A stretch of 64,000 nt of DNA, taken from the NCBI RefSeq assembly GCF_002878395.1, contig NW_025892961.1, forward strand, positions 504,630 to 568,629. The letters run 5' to 3'. The notes below the pieces were generated by a model. It searched no databases, had not been told where the DNA came from, and saw only the letters and a list, made by a program, of their open reading frames with translations. Source of the DNA: Capsicum annuum (lineage: Eukaryota; Streptophyta; Magnoliopsida; Solanales; Solanaceae). Positions 21,480-33,768 of this stretch are shown here, one piece after another. The position numbers were made by a program, and so were the translations under genes. Positions within the stretch are counted from its first letter, which is position 1. Every line of letters begins with the position of its first letter.

Positions 21480-23398
21480 ATAGCACCACAACGCTAGAGA
21501 TTGTCAACTGTCTCATAACTAACTGTCCGCTTCTTCGTAACAAGGTCTTTCATGAACTTTGAGTACCCGGGCATTTTCTCCAATGCCTTCACCAATGGCA
21601 AGTTGATTGTCACTTATTTAAGCATGGCCATAAACTTGCCAAACATTATGTTATCGGACTTCTTTTTCAACTAATGGGGAAACGGAGAAGGTGGTTTTAT
21701 GATCGTAATAACCACCACTCCAGTCTTCTTTCCCTTGTTTTAATCCAACTCATCAACTTGATGATGGTTGGATGGTGTATTATCAATAACTTTGACCAGT
21801 TTTTTAGACTCCACTGGAGAAGTTTCTTCATGCTCAATATCCTCTGTAATCACATCTTTGCCCACAGATGGGCCTGGTAATACCTTACTAATCCGTGTGG
21901 CAATTTCCATGTAGAAACCATCATTTCTAGGATTCTGAACAGTATCACTTGGAAAAGTTCTGCTCTTCCTCTGATTCAATGCTTCTGAGAGTTAGCTCAT
22001 TTGCTGCTCTAACTGCTTAATAGAAGTAGAGTGTGAGTTTACCAACTGACTCATGGAAGATGAGTCACTCTTCATAGTGGTTACCCCAGAGTTGGTAGTC
22101 TCAACTCTCTCTAATAATTTCTCTATCATGTCCTCCATGGATATCTCGCCAAAGCTAGTTGCAGCACTATCTCTGATTCTAAGAGATACATATAGTCCCC
22201 TCCTATCATTTTTGCTCTTCCAATTCCTTGATATTTATCCTTGTAACTAGCTTTATCGTAATAGTTCAGACCTTGATTTCCTTTCCTATTGCCCCAAAAA
22301 CCCCCTAATTATTTAGATAGTTTTCCTCTTCTTTCAAATTAGAATCAGATCTTCCCTGGGATGCAACTGCTTTCACCTTCTCTGTTTTTCCAAACAATAG
22401 ATGCTGAGTCTGAAAATCCATTTGTGTTTTTAAATGTGCCATATCCTGGTCACATTCTTCCTTCTTCTTGTGTTGCGCCGCAGTTATACTACAAGACATA
22501 GTAAGGCTTGCTACTATAGAATCCCTGGTATGCAAAGCTCTACTCTGTTTGGTCATCCGATCAAGCATCTTCGAGGCCTCTAGAAAAGTAAGGTCAACAA
22601 ATGACCCCCTCTACAGCATTATCCATGACTGGCATCATAGAAGTGTTCAAAGCCCGATAAAGAGTCTCCATCAAATGAATATCCATTATGTTATAGTTCG
22701 GGCATTGCATCAGCATCATTTTAAACCTCCCCCAGGTCTTATGAAGAGCTTCAGTTGGAAGCTGTCAAAAATTATTAATTTTATCCCTCAACTGTACCCT
22801 TCTGAAGGATGGAATGAACCTTTCTAGGAAAGTTTTTTCAACTTCCACCAGTTGGTATAGAGTTAGGAGTCAGTTTATTTAGCCATAGTGTCACCTCCCC
22901 AGACAGAGACAACGGAAACAAATGCAGGCAGATAGTATTCTGACCCACTCCTGGATTATCAAAAAACTTGCAAATGGTGATAAAATTCACCAAATGCATG
23001 TTTGGATCATCTCCCAGAAGACCACCGAACAACCCCATAAGATGAAGGAGTTGAATCATCATACAGGTAATATTGAATTTAGCTCCTATTGCTACAGGTG
23101 GAGGAGTGATAGCTTCAGCTGCACCCATTCCATCCATTCCATCTTCATCATCATTCAGATCAAACTGTATTGGTTGATGCTCTAGCCTTGCCCTAAAAGG
23201 GTGATTTTTGTTTATATTCTAATTCACTGGTGCAGCCATATTCTCTGAATACCTTAGGTTAATAGGATCTAACAAGTCATCATCCCCCATATCATCAACA
23301 TCATAATTATGATGGTGTGACTACTGGCCATTATTCTGATGATTTACTTGAGCTCTAGACAGAGCAGCTAGTCTTTCAGCCTCTTGGGGGTCTTCCAT
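21480..23398 (-). pseudogene. C gag
   Basis: Gag forms the virus-like particle. The start at 23396-23398 gives MEDPQEAERLAALSRAQ, followed by an acidic stretch (DLNDDEDGMDGMG). The conserved gag core is in the frame 23137-22838: GLLGDDPNMHLVNFITIC, then LHLFPLSLSGEVTLWLNKL. After this the frame is broken by stops, with later gag text near 22568-22305 and a Lys/Asp-rich tail (21979-21740). I see no intact zinc knuckle. Core motif order agrees with Athila gag. Confidence 0.8.
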
Positions 23399-23569
23399 TC
23401 AGCCAACTAACTGTTGTTCCAGATATATTGGTAATAATGGTGCACCCGATCTCCGTTTAGGTATACACAATAACTACCCTGCATATAACATAAACAACAA
23501 ACAAAAGTAAAATTTGAGAAACTTGACCAAACGTCAATTAACAAACACAAACTTAATCGACAATTGTAT

Positions 23570-23587
23570 TCCTCGACAATGACGCCA
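23570..23587 (-). other. Primer binding site of C (tRNA-Asp type)
   Basis: The minus strand reads TGGCGTCATTGTCGAGGA, 14 of 18 identical to the tRNA-Asp complement TGGCGCCGTTGCCGGGGA; the differences are transitions. It lies 5 bp from the LTR end. Confidence 0.8.
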
Positions 23588-23592
23588 AAATT

Positions 23593-25089
23593 TGATATGC
23601 CCAAATTACACCTCTCTTATGAGAGAGTACGCGATTGCTGCCAAATATAGAACCCAACTGGGTTGGGTGTCGAATCCCACAGGGAATACTATGTTCACTA
23701 AGTATTGTGACTATTATTAGACTGTTGATCTATGGTTCCTGAGTAAAAGGGGTTTTGATATGTTGATAATATTCTTTTGTATTTGTATCACACAAAGATC
23801 CAGCTAATGAGAGTTAATGTAAATGCAATTTCAATGAGAATGAATTAACTAGAGTTATGCTCACCAAGATGTTCAAATACTGAGGGTTGTGAATTTTGTG
23901 CTCGAATTCTAACTTATGTATTCAATTGTAAGAATTATTGAATTCTAAGAATTACCCACTTGTTTCTCGACCAAATGAGTGTTTCACCTTTTACTTCTCT
24001 CGAAATTAAAGGATTCATGCATTATTCAATAACACTCTCATAAGGTCTAATCCTGTTAAGGCATCAACCCATTAACCCTAAGGGAAAACCTATGGATTTC
24101 ATGTGAATCACTTCTTTTCCCAACATCCACTTTCTTGTCAGACAAGTGGTGTTCATGGGCTCACTTCTCAAGTTTGCAACTAAGAGATGTCATTATAATG
24201 AGGAAAGATTTATGCAATTTTGACAGATGTTAGAAGCCAAACTAATTCACAACCCTAAACAGTTGTCTACATCAAGGCTCCCATAACTCTAGTTATGGGA
24301 GTTTAGCTACTCTTTTCCATAAAAGATATCAAAGATATATTGAGGTTCATAAATAACTTCAAGAGAGTACTTACAAAAGTTACAATATTATTCTTCTCAA
24401 TCTTCAGATAAATAATAGAAAATAATAATCAGATCTATATTTCTAGCTTCAAATCTCAATGAAAATTCTTACATGGCTCTCAATAGACAAGAAAGTATGA
24501 AACTATTGTCCAAAGGTGCAGAATAAACCATAATAATTGCTATTTATATGTTTCTAGAACTGGGATTTTAAAATAAGAACTTGGAGTTGCCGCTTCATAC
24601 TCGATGGGTCGAGGGATGGTTCATCGCTGAGGCGACAATCCATCACATAGACCTTCGCTGGAGCTCCAGTGAGTCTATGTTTCGTTTTTGGGCAACTGTT
24701 CAGGCCGACTGTTTATCGCAGTACCGATGGTCCATTGCATGACTTCCAGTGGTTCTGCATTCTGCTTACTGGTGATGGTTTAGGCCAATGGTTTGTCGCA
24801 GGGCCGACAGCCCATCGCCTGGACTGTTGCAAGATGTCCAGTGTATCTGCCTTCTATTTTTTAGCGATGGCTCTGCCCAACGGTTCGTCGCAAGGTCGAC
24901 GGGCCATTTCCTACGCCGTTGCTGATTATTTTTCCTTTATTTTGTCCGATTTATCCAAGTTCTTCCGCATACTCAATTCTTATCCTGAAAACACTAAAAC
25001 ACCATGTTAAATACAATAGTAGTTTCTTGAAAACACACAATTATCCTAAGAAAAAGGTCCAACATGTTATGTCAAAAGCCATTACATCA
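23593..25089 (-). repeat. C 5' LTR
   Basis: It starts TGATATGCCCAAATTA and ends TTACATCA on the plus strand. The TATA-like box is at 24541-24548 and the word cluster at 24600-24920. It is slightly diverged from 11598-13097, with mostly transitions. Confidence 0.9.
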
Positions 25090-25094
25090 ACTAC

Positions 25095-26960
25095 GCCTAT
25101 AATTGAAATTTGAACCGAGATAAATCTACAACGAAGGTTGCACTAAAATTCTACAACTCCAGGCGGAAACCTTAACACCAAGGCTAAACTGTTCGACCTT
25201 AAATACCCAAACAAAACCTGAAGATAGGTGAGCCTTCATACTCCAAATCTATTATGACTTTAAATCGTCATTCCCAGACGTCAAATATAAAATTGAGCCA
25301 AAAAGTCTATATTAATGTCTTATACTCAAATCAACCTTAGTATCCAAATCTAACATATCCGAGCTAAATCATATCGAGTCAAAATCAAAACATAGCTGAA
25401 AGGACTAGAATTGCAATAGAGGATAAAATACCAGTGAAAAACACAAGGAATCAACTCCATATCCAATAGAGGGCATATTCCATTGAAACATACTCAAGGA
25501 CTCCCCAAGGATGCAAACATAAAGTCGCCCATTTTTCAAGAAAACTAGTACTAGTAGAAACTCTATCAACTTAAAGAAATGCAACTTAAGTCGAAAACTA
25601 ACAAATCCAACACTTTATCTCGAAAAAGAATTATTATTGGCACATGTAATCAAGGAAAAGCACACCACCAAGACTCGTTAGGCCAAAAAACTTTGAAATT
25701 AGGGTTTCTTGTATCCACCCAAATCGAACAATCCTCACTCGATCAATCTATGAATTATATCATCGATGAAGAGAAATACCAACCTCAAAAATAAGGTCAA
25801 GGTGAAGACCACTACTAGAAAATAAATCAAACAACTTAAAATAAAGAATTTCCACTTTTCCAACTTAAGAAGCAGTCGTAGGAACTATCACCTATCGCCA
25901 ACTCTCCAACTCTATGAGAATGAAAACCACATCACGGTGAGAACGAAGCATCCAAATCTACTCCAATAACAAGGGCAAACAATCATTAGGATATGAACCT
26001 AATAAATCTGAGACATCAAACAACTATCAGGCAATGAAATAGTCAAAATTGGTCAAGCTCAAAAAGGGCTTTTGAATAGGGATAACTAATGCAAATACTA
26101 TCTCAACCTAGGAGGCAAGTCTAAGAATCACAAACTCAACAACAACAATGTAGCTAAATTTCAAACTTTAGAACAATAACTGAACCACAAAAGGTCAACT
26201 TACCTTCGATACCATAATTGACTCCACAATCAATCTAGCATAGCCAATAAAAGAGGAAAACAATTAACGTCACCTTGCTGTAGGGAAGAAATTATCAAAT
26301 TACGCTATAACTGGTAAAGCTACCAAATAAGAATCACAAAGAATGGAATCCTAACTAAAAAACACTGGTCTAAGCAACTATCCAGCAAGGATTAATTACA
26401 TCAATTAATATCAAGAACAACAACAATATAAAAAATCAATATAATGAATAGGCGGTAACAAAATGAAAGTCAATACCAAGTACAACTCAAGGTCCATAAT
26501 AAAGCCAATGTGCAAAGGTACTACTAAAATAAATAAAGTATGGCATATTCATATAATCAAGAATTCAATAACAAGGCATAAAATAATAAATATGAACTCA
26601 TTAAGGCATACAATCATCAATCGGTCCAAAGACCTTGATACACACAATGAGAAAGGTAAACACAGGGAAACAATAACACACATATCATGGTGAAATCTAT
26701 AATCACATGCATGATGGGTATAAGAAAGAATAAATCTTAACGGGTCCAAAATCGACCTGATCGACTAAATCATCAATAGAGGCACCAAATACACTATCTC
26801 TAACTGAAATTGCCATAATCACCATGAGGATGATCTAAATAAACTAAATAACTAGCAATACTAGGATGGGGACACTCTCTAGACCAACGATCGATCTCTC
26901 TATAGTCGTAGCAACCTCATGAAGCCCTAACCTGGCGAGAAATATAAAATGAGCCCAAAT
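25095..26960 (-). other. Unresolved: probable rest of the A1 LTR and degraded element DNA
   Basis: The first bases (gcctataattg) continue the A1 LTR alignment with A2 (acctgtattgtgg near 30997). Beyond about 25300 I can no longer align it. The remainder is A-rich on the plus strand with short chance frames and no domain I recognise. It may hold the end of the A1 LTR, a shared LTR between A1 and A2, or the deleted pol side of A2. The LTR terminus GGGTCATTACA seen at 44904-44914 does not occur here. Confidence 0.4.
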
Positions 26961-27970
26961 AGATGGCCAACTAATGCTGAGAGCACCGTTTACTACCATG
27001 ATCATCTTTCCTAAAGTCATAGCCTACCTAAAGAACTCTCACATGGTAGGGAATATATGCTAATTCTATCTGAACAACCAACTCACAGCTAGGGCACTCT
27101 CTTGACCATTTTACCATCTCACCACAACTAAGAAAACTTTTGAAATAGTTTTAGATGATTCCTCTACTCATCCAGAATGGCCTCTATGGACTGACGATCC
27201 ATACCAAAAACTCTACAATGTTCGATAGGAACTTTACTTGCTATGATCACCATGACTAATATGCAAACTACTCATAGACTGAAATTCTAGTTGCGTAGGG
27301 TTGATAGGATACAAGTGAAGTGGACCTCCACCAAAAGGATACTCACCCTCAAATGAAATACCAATAGCACTAGTTTTATAATATGTCCTCTTAATACCAT
27401 CTCTATAAGTCTCAATACATACTCTTTTTGTGGCCCTCACGTGATCAACAACCTGAAAGAAGAAAGGCCCAGTTACTATCAAGTGCTCCAATTCTAAATA
27501 GAGTGGTGATGCTAGTTTTTTTAATAAATCCATGAACCATGTCCGGCTAAAAAATATACAGCATAGGAATATACCTGACCTACTCAAGAAACTCAATCTT
27601 GTACTCTAAAACTTATAAGAACCCTGATGAATATCAAGAAATCCAACTGTAGCTTGAGAACTGCTCGATGATCAGAATGTTATTGTTGGTGGATGTTGAA
27701 GATCTTTGGTATCCATCCCTAACACTCTAGTTTGACGTTGCGCTGAAGCTCTGAAAACACATGTTGAAGTCTCATCTGCGTCTATCGATAACCTCGCATA
27801 GTCTTTCTAAGATTGAATAGAGTTAAAGAATATGATTGACTCTTATAGCAATGCAGAAACACAATAAAGAGTCAAGATACAAATTTCCTAAGCTCTCAAT
27901 GATAGGTTACAAATGTCTCCACATTAATCCATAGGACTCTACTAAGCACTTAGCTCTTGTACTAATACAC
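26960..27970 (-). pseudogene. Element A2: gag remnant
   Basis: It lies just downstream of a primer site (27982-27995). The frame 27596-27234 (120 residues) contains FEGEYPFGGGPLHLYP, which looks like the Gly/Pro-rich linker before the zinc knuckles of chromovirus gag. At 27091-27129 the text SCGEMVKWSRECP resembles a zinc knuckle with the His changed to Lys. Below about 26960 no pol text is seen, so most of the element is deleted or unrecognisable. Assignment rests on position and these two motifs. Confidence 0.5.
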
Positions 27971-27981
27971 TGATGAACCTA

Positions 27982-27995
27982 GCCTTTGATACCAA
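27982..27995 (-). other. Primer binding site of A2 (tRNA-iMet type)
   Basis: The minus strand reads TTGGTATCAAAGGC, followed by TAGG as in A1. It fixes the 5' LTR on its right side. Confidence 0.75.
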
Positions 27996-29352
27996 TTTAT
28001 CATGATATAATTTTTCAGTTCATGATGGCACCTACTATGACCCTCAGTTGGCAATCCAACCCTATAGTCTGGAACTACTAGAAATTGGCTACCATCAAAT
28101 GAGATAAAGGAAAGAATGCGGAATAGATAAAATAAAAGATCAAATGCAGTATAGTCACAAAACCTGGTGGTTATAGTACAAGATTTTTAATATAATAAGA
28201 TTACAAGATGAAATACCAAGGAAATTAGACTGTTACACTCATTTATTAATACAACATAGAGACTAGTCTAGTACATAAGAGGGAGGAAGGTAATGCACTG
28301 AACATCAGGAGCTCTCCTATGTCTCTAAACCATGGCTACTTTGCATGATAGACACAATACCAATGATAATAGTACTATGATTTATAGGTTGTAGAAGTGT
28401 AGTATGAGTACCAAACATGTGGTACTCAATAGGCAACTGCCGACTGAGCTCCAAAGATAATGCAGATATATACAATATAAAAATAGAATTAGAACTATAC
28501 CCAAATGTCCAGCAATCACATAATAAATCTAGTGATATAGTAAGGAAACTTATTCTACTCATTGCTAAGAAATAAGCATAATATTGCTAAGAAAGTATTA
28601 AGGATGAACTATCATATTCCAACCATACTCATTAATCTCAACACTATACCATATATCACCGGCCAATGTATGATTAAAAGGTGGAAGAAGGATATATAAT
28701 ACTATAGAAGGTCAAGGAATGAATATACAATTTGAATAAATAAAGAAAGGAAGAGATATATGGTAATACCATTGATACACATAACTATATATATATATAT
28801 AAATATATGTACATAACCAAGTTCAACTCAAAGTACAACATAAATCATCAGACAACCATTTTAAGACGTCATAATTATAGCAGGAACTATTACTAGTATA
28901 CTCAAGGTTTCTGATCCATACATCTAATCATGAGACAATCACGAATAATAAAGTAATTGTAAAAAAAAGAGACATAATAATACCTCAATCTCTATATTTA
29001 ATCAATAGAAAAGCTACCATAAATTATCCATAATAATAATAGCAATGATAATTGAGTAGCCGGCTAACCTGGACAACTAATACCTGACCAATCCTTTCAG
29101 GAATCCCCACTACCCCAGGCTCAGAAGGTTTAACCAACATACACTACACCATAAGTCATACTCATCACCCATACCCATGCAACCTCATCTAAGGGTGATA
29201 GATATAATTGTATACTGGTGATAGGAAATGCACATGCAAAATTGAATGCACCAGAATCTATAATATCATAAGAAGTATCCAAACTCGAATTAGTAAGTAT
29301 AATCAGTATCATAATCATCATCACTTGAACCATCATCATCATAATCATCTAT

Positions 29353-29647
29353 TGGCCTTGCCAGGTATGTAAGCATATCTTCATCATCATTCTTCAGCCT
29401 TCCTAAGTATATAAACATATCATTATAATTATCCTCTAGCCTTTCCAGGTATATAAGCATATCACATAGTCATCCTCTGGCCTTACTGGATATACAAGTA
29501 TATCATCATAATCATTCTCTGGCCTTACCAGGTATATACGCATATTATCATCATCATCCTCTACCCTTTCCAGATGTAAAAACATATCATCATAGCAATC
29601 CTCCAGCCTTGCCAAGTCTATAAATATATCATTAGAATTATCAACAC
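29353..29647. repeat. 42-bp minisatellite, seven units
   Basis: Seven consecutive units of 41-44 bp with the pattern 'gccttnccaggtatata..catatcatcataatcatcctct', for example 29397-29438, 29439-29479, 29480-29521, 29522-29563 and 29564-29605. Because 42 is a multiple of three, one minus-strand frame (29663-29436) shows a 14-residue period with repeated YL.RPED-like text. Confidence 0.85.
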
Positions 29648-30324
29648 ATATATATAATGTCAATATTATATTCTACTATTGGGTTTTACCCAGAATTCAT
29701 ATCATAATACAACATCTTTCTCCATCTAATAATGGAGAGATATGTATATAGATATATAATAAGTTTACAACGTTAATTCATGGATAAATAAAATATAAAT
29801 GCATAAATCTATTGCCTGAGGTGAACTTCGAGACTATATTATTATAAAAGTGTAGAAAGGGTCGAAACCTCTCACAATCAAAAAAAATAAGATTATCAAA
29901 ATCATAGATTGATATATATTTCGGTCAAATTTTTAAAACATCATTTCGAATCTCTTTACACATAGGTGATTCATTAAGATAGTGCAATTACTATTATAAA
30001 GAATTCTATTTTTAAGTTGAAATATGGTATTTAACCCCTATTTGGGAAAAATGGTAATAAATTTATAATCTAGTTGGAATCATATCATTTACCAATTAAA
30101 TAATCTTACATGTACCTAATCTATGCATGCCATCACTAGGATTCAAACAATAGAACCATAAGCATCAATATATCGATAAACTACAGTCACATCCTTTACA
30201 AGGATAAGCACTTCCTGGATGTCCAACTCATATAATAACACGGTCTTGGGCCCAATAATGTGTCTGTAATAATTAAAACATCATAACAACACCCTTCGGC
30301 TCGCATACACATCTGGAACCCATA

Positions 30325-30665
30325 TCAATAATCATATCTATAAGTTATCTCATATCTATAAGCCATAGCATATTTATGAGGCATAACATATATATAAGTC
30401 ATAAAGCATATCCATAATCATTTCACATCTAGGAAGTATCTCATGTCTAGGAGGCATCACATATCTATAGACGACATATCATGTATATGAGGCATACTAT
30501 CTCTAGAGTCCATATATCGTATCTATGATGCATATTATATCTATAGATTATGTGTCAAATCTATAAGGCATCTTACATCTAGGAGGTACAATATATCAAT
30601 AAGGCATCTCCTATCTATAAGGAATAATATATAAATAAGGAATCTCATATCTAGGAGGTCATAAC
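30325..30665. repeat. Degenerate 18-20-bp tandem array
   Basis: About 17 diverged copies of 'catatctataaggcat' and variants (some 'catctaggaggcatc'). It lies in the A2 LTR and is absent from the A1 LTR fragment. Confidence 0.75.
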
Positions 30666-31817
30666 ACTAAACAAATCCAAAATCTCTATTATGGCTATAA
30701 GCCATTAGTCATAATATGGGAAAACCACCAATATTTATCAAGTCATGAAGTAACCTTATACTAAAGTCATAATAGTCTCAACTATGTCTAAAATCTATAA
30801 CTATGTCCACAAGGGCTAACAAAATTCTTTGCTAAGGTGGGACGGAGGAACCCACATCTAATCCCCGAATTCCATAATTAGGTAATATATACACTAGACT
30901 AGGATAAGGTATCTAAATTCATTTCCAAATGGTACATAAGCCATAATCAATCTTATGAAAAGAATTTCACCTAGAACATGAGTAGTAAAGTCAACTCCAC
31001 CTGTATTGTGGTTTTAGGGTATCTAAATAGTCTAAATAAAGCCAATCACACCAATCACGCTTCAAATGCCTAGAACACATCTCACATCTAGTATAAAATC
31101 ATAATCATTCTATGAATACATTCAATCTATAAAGATAGCAATAGGATCCTAGAGCTATAACAAGTATTTTACCTTAGGGGTCAAATCATTCATCTAATCA
31201 CCATGCTTTAATAATCAATACGAAGTCATGGTATTATACTAATAATAAATCCTAATATTCACATTCACATACAATATATACAACACATCATCTTATGAAT
31301 AACAGTAGATAGAAGCCTACTTAAATTCCAAACCATAAATCTTTAAATCATGCCGAAATTTTTTGTCTTCACTTCAAGATCCCAAAATGCCTTCACGCTA
31401 TCAAAATCATAATCTATGCATCATTTTGAGTAAAAAAGACCTATATTTCCATAATACCAGTTGAATTAAATTTCAAGCCATGACCAGGCATGTGAGGCCC
31501 GATACCAAAATCCAAAAATTGAAATCGTCACGACGTACCTCGAAGTACAAGAAAATTGTGCTCCAAAGTTAAGCACAAATAGAGAAAAAATTGGGTCTAA
31601 AATAAACCCCTAAAGTTTAGGAATTTGACGACTTAATATCTGATAATTTATCAAGAAATTAAAGAAAACATACAATGAATTAAACGGGAAATCACAAATA
31701 ATGGATAACACATCTACCCAAATCATCTACAAGCTTCAATACCACTTAATCTTACTTTTGGGGTTTTTGATCCGAAGATATGGATGAAAAATGGGATAAT
31801 ACGTGACATAACAAATC

Positions 31818-31985
31818 TATTTATACCCAAACTAGGTGTTCGGATGTCGCTATCGTGACCTGTAAGATGCACCACCTTCCCTCTACCACATAAGTTACAA
31901 TCGCAAAAAGGCTATGGCGATCACAGTATCTTTCTACTAAGTCTACCATGATCGCCGCCCTTGGCTGGCGATTGAAGCCACACTA
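31818..31985 (-). promoter_or_regulatory. TATA-like box and GATC word cluster of the A2 LTR
   Basis: TATAAATA on the minus strand at 31818-31825. Just upstream in the transcribed direction (31845-31985) are CG-rich words including GGCGATC, GATCGCC and GGCGATTG. Same arrangement as in the B2 LTRs, although the LTR families are not otherwise alike. Confidence 0.5.
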
Positions 31986-32392
31986 GTTGACAGTTGAAAC
32001 TTGGAAATTTTTCCAAGTATCTGTTAGGTCCTGAAGATTAATTCAAAATCCCGTATACACAAATGAACTATTAAACAACACCAAATTTAATTTTCCAAAC
32101 TCAATAGAGAAATTGCATTTTCCATTCGGGGTTGTTTTGACCAAATGTGGGTCCCAGGCCTAAATTTCAAATTTCACAACTTTTTGACCAATAGGTCGAA
32201 ATGAGCTCGGGTGACTCAGTACCCAAACCAAAGGTCTACCTAGCCTAAAATTAATATTCTGAAGCTGATGGTGCTATTAAATTTCTTATCTGGGGCCATC
32301 TACTTAGAGTTTTGGTACAAAACTAAATCCTTAACAGAAAAAGCTTCAAAATAGATAAATATGCCAAAAATCTAAATGAAAAATTCGATCAC

Positions 32393-33751
32393 TGATAATG
32401 CTCAATACACTACCATGTTTTAGGGGTGAGGTGGTCATGGTCAATAACCCAACTCATGTTAGGGTTGAATCCAAAAGGAGTGAATTATAAATTTTAAATC
32501 CTACAGGTGTTCTATTTACTAAAAGGTTACCCATAATACTAACAAACACAACATGTAATAAAAAGTGGGGGAAATTGGTTTGAAATTTGTTTGTAACAAT
32601 CTTTGGTTAACAACACACTAATTTAGCACTTTTAATTTAGAATAAAGGTTTGAGAAGATCTTGGGATTATGTCTACCTAAAGGTAAGGAGTGCATAGGTT
32701 GTTGAGTGTTTAACATGAAACTTAGTGTTAAGTAAAAGATAAGCTAGGTCAAAGGGCTTTGTCGTTAGTGTTTCAACAAAGCCACAATTATTTCACACAT
32801 TGGCTCATTTAAGCACCTAACAAGTTTACAATTCATGATCACCCCAAACCTCAATCGGGCATCCCTTTTTCTAGGATGACGCCTTTGACATAATTCACAT
32901 TCCAATCACACTTATTTCTAAGATTGCAAAAGGTAGAAAACCATAGGATTGATTGTCCACCATTGCCTGGTCACCCTATATCCCTCAATCAAGGATGCTA
33001 TGAGTTCCCATGACTTCAACTCCATCCCTATTTTAAAAATGTTAAAGGGTTTCTAGAGTTTGGCATGACCCATTTGGAGATTTGGAGTTTTCACCTATAA
33101 ATTCAAACTATTAAGATCAAGCAATAATGGAATCCATAATCAACAACTAAAAATCATGCAAACCCATTAACACCCACACAAAAATATACTTTAGTTCAAC
33201 ATAATCCAAAGTCTATATTACTTAGCTACTCATAAAGAAAGTAAAGAAAGATATACCATAAGCATTATCCAAAGCATTCATTCTTCACAGAACACCAAGA
33301 ATTTAGCTGTTTAAATTTTGTTACAATCTTTCCCAATTAGGGTTCTTGCTTCAAAATCAAAAGTGTCTATGAGTTAAGAAATACCCAAAGAAGAAAGGGT
33401 TTTTTCCTAAATAATGTTTGGAATTCGTTCGTGTAAATTTATAAATATGCCATGGAAAATATTCCCTCTTAGCCACGATCACGTGACCATCTTGACTGAC
33501 CGTGACCCCAAGCTGTGGCCTATGATTACGATAACTGAGGTCGATGACTGCTCTAGGTCTTCATCTGCACTTCTCTGCTTTCGTTTGATTTTTCTAAGCT
33601 CCAATCAACTTCTTTTCATCTCACCAACTATACACCTGCAAGATGAGGATATTAGTGAATTAAATCACTATTATGGGCTATTAAATTCTACAAAACATAG
33701 TAGTGTGTGTAAATGTTCAGTAAAAATGAGTGGTAAAATCACCATTCATCA
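32393..33751 (-). repeat. B2 LTR 1
   Basis: It starts TGATAATGCTCAATAC and ends CATTCATCA on the plus strand. TATAAATT (minus) is at 33436-33443 and the CG-rich cluster at about 33472-33550. Confidence 0.85.
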
Positions 33752-33768
33752 AAACACCAAATTAAAAT
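33752..33768 (-). other. Polypurine tract at B2 LTR 1 (decayed)
   Basis: The minus strand reads TTTTAATTTGGTGTTT, next to AAGGACAAGG. The G run seen in the copy at 42538 is interrupted here. Confidence 0.6.

Larger units (their letters stand above)
11598..25089 (-). mobile_element. Element C: nearly full-length Athila-like Ty3/gypsy retrotransposon
   Basis: A 13.5-kb element with 1.5-kb LTRs at 11598-13097 and 23593-25089. Target duplications are ATTAC (11593-11597) and ACTAC (25090-25094), one mismatch. In transcribed order (right to left) it has: 5' LTR, tRNA-Asp primer site, gag, protease, RT, RNase H, integrase, the GGCAACCC island, a spacer with word clusters, the third ORF, a 3' untranslated region, polypurine tract and 3' LTR. 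That order and the integrase after RNase H define Ty3/gypsy. The protease (CDLG), RT and integrase texts, and a gag with a DDPNMHLVNF block, point to the Athila lineage. All frames are broken by stops, so it is defective, but it could once have supplied proteins to pol-less relatives such as B1 and B2. Confidence 0.9.
27997..32392 (-). repeat. A2 5' LTR, main part, enlarged by minisatellites
   Basis: It aligns with the A1 LTR at both ends (28010-28450 and 30850-31000), but the distance is about 1.8 kb longer here. The extra length includes the arrays at 29353-29647 and 30325-30665. A TATA-like box (31818-31825) and a GATC word cluster (31845-31985) follow towards its 5' end. ATCAC at 32388-32392 is the left target duplication of B2; the LTR resumes at 44684. 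Confidence 0.65.

Noticed and set aside
29130..29663. A real acidic repeat protein gene
   Set aside because: The 14-residue period is explained by the 42-bp minisatellite; no start context, no intron signals and no homologue in the A1 LTR. Kept only as a repeat finding.
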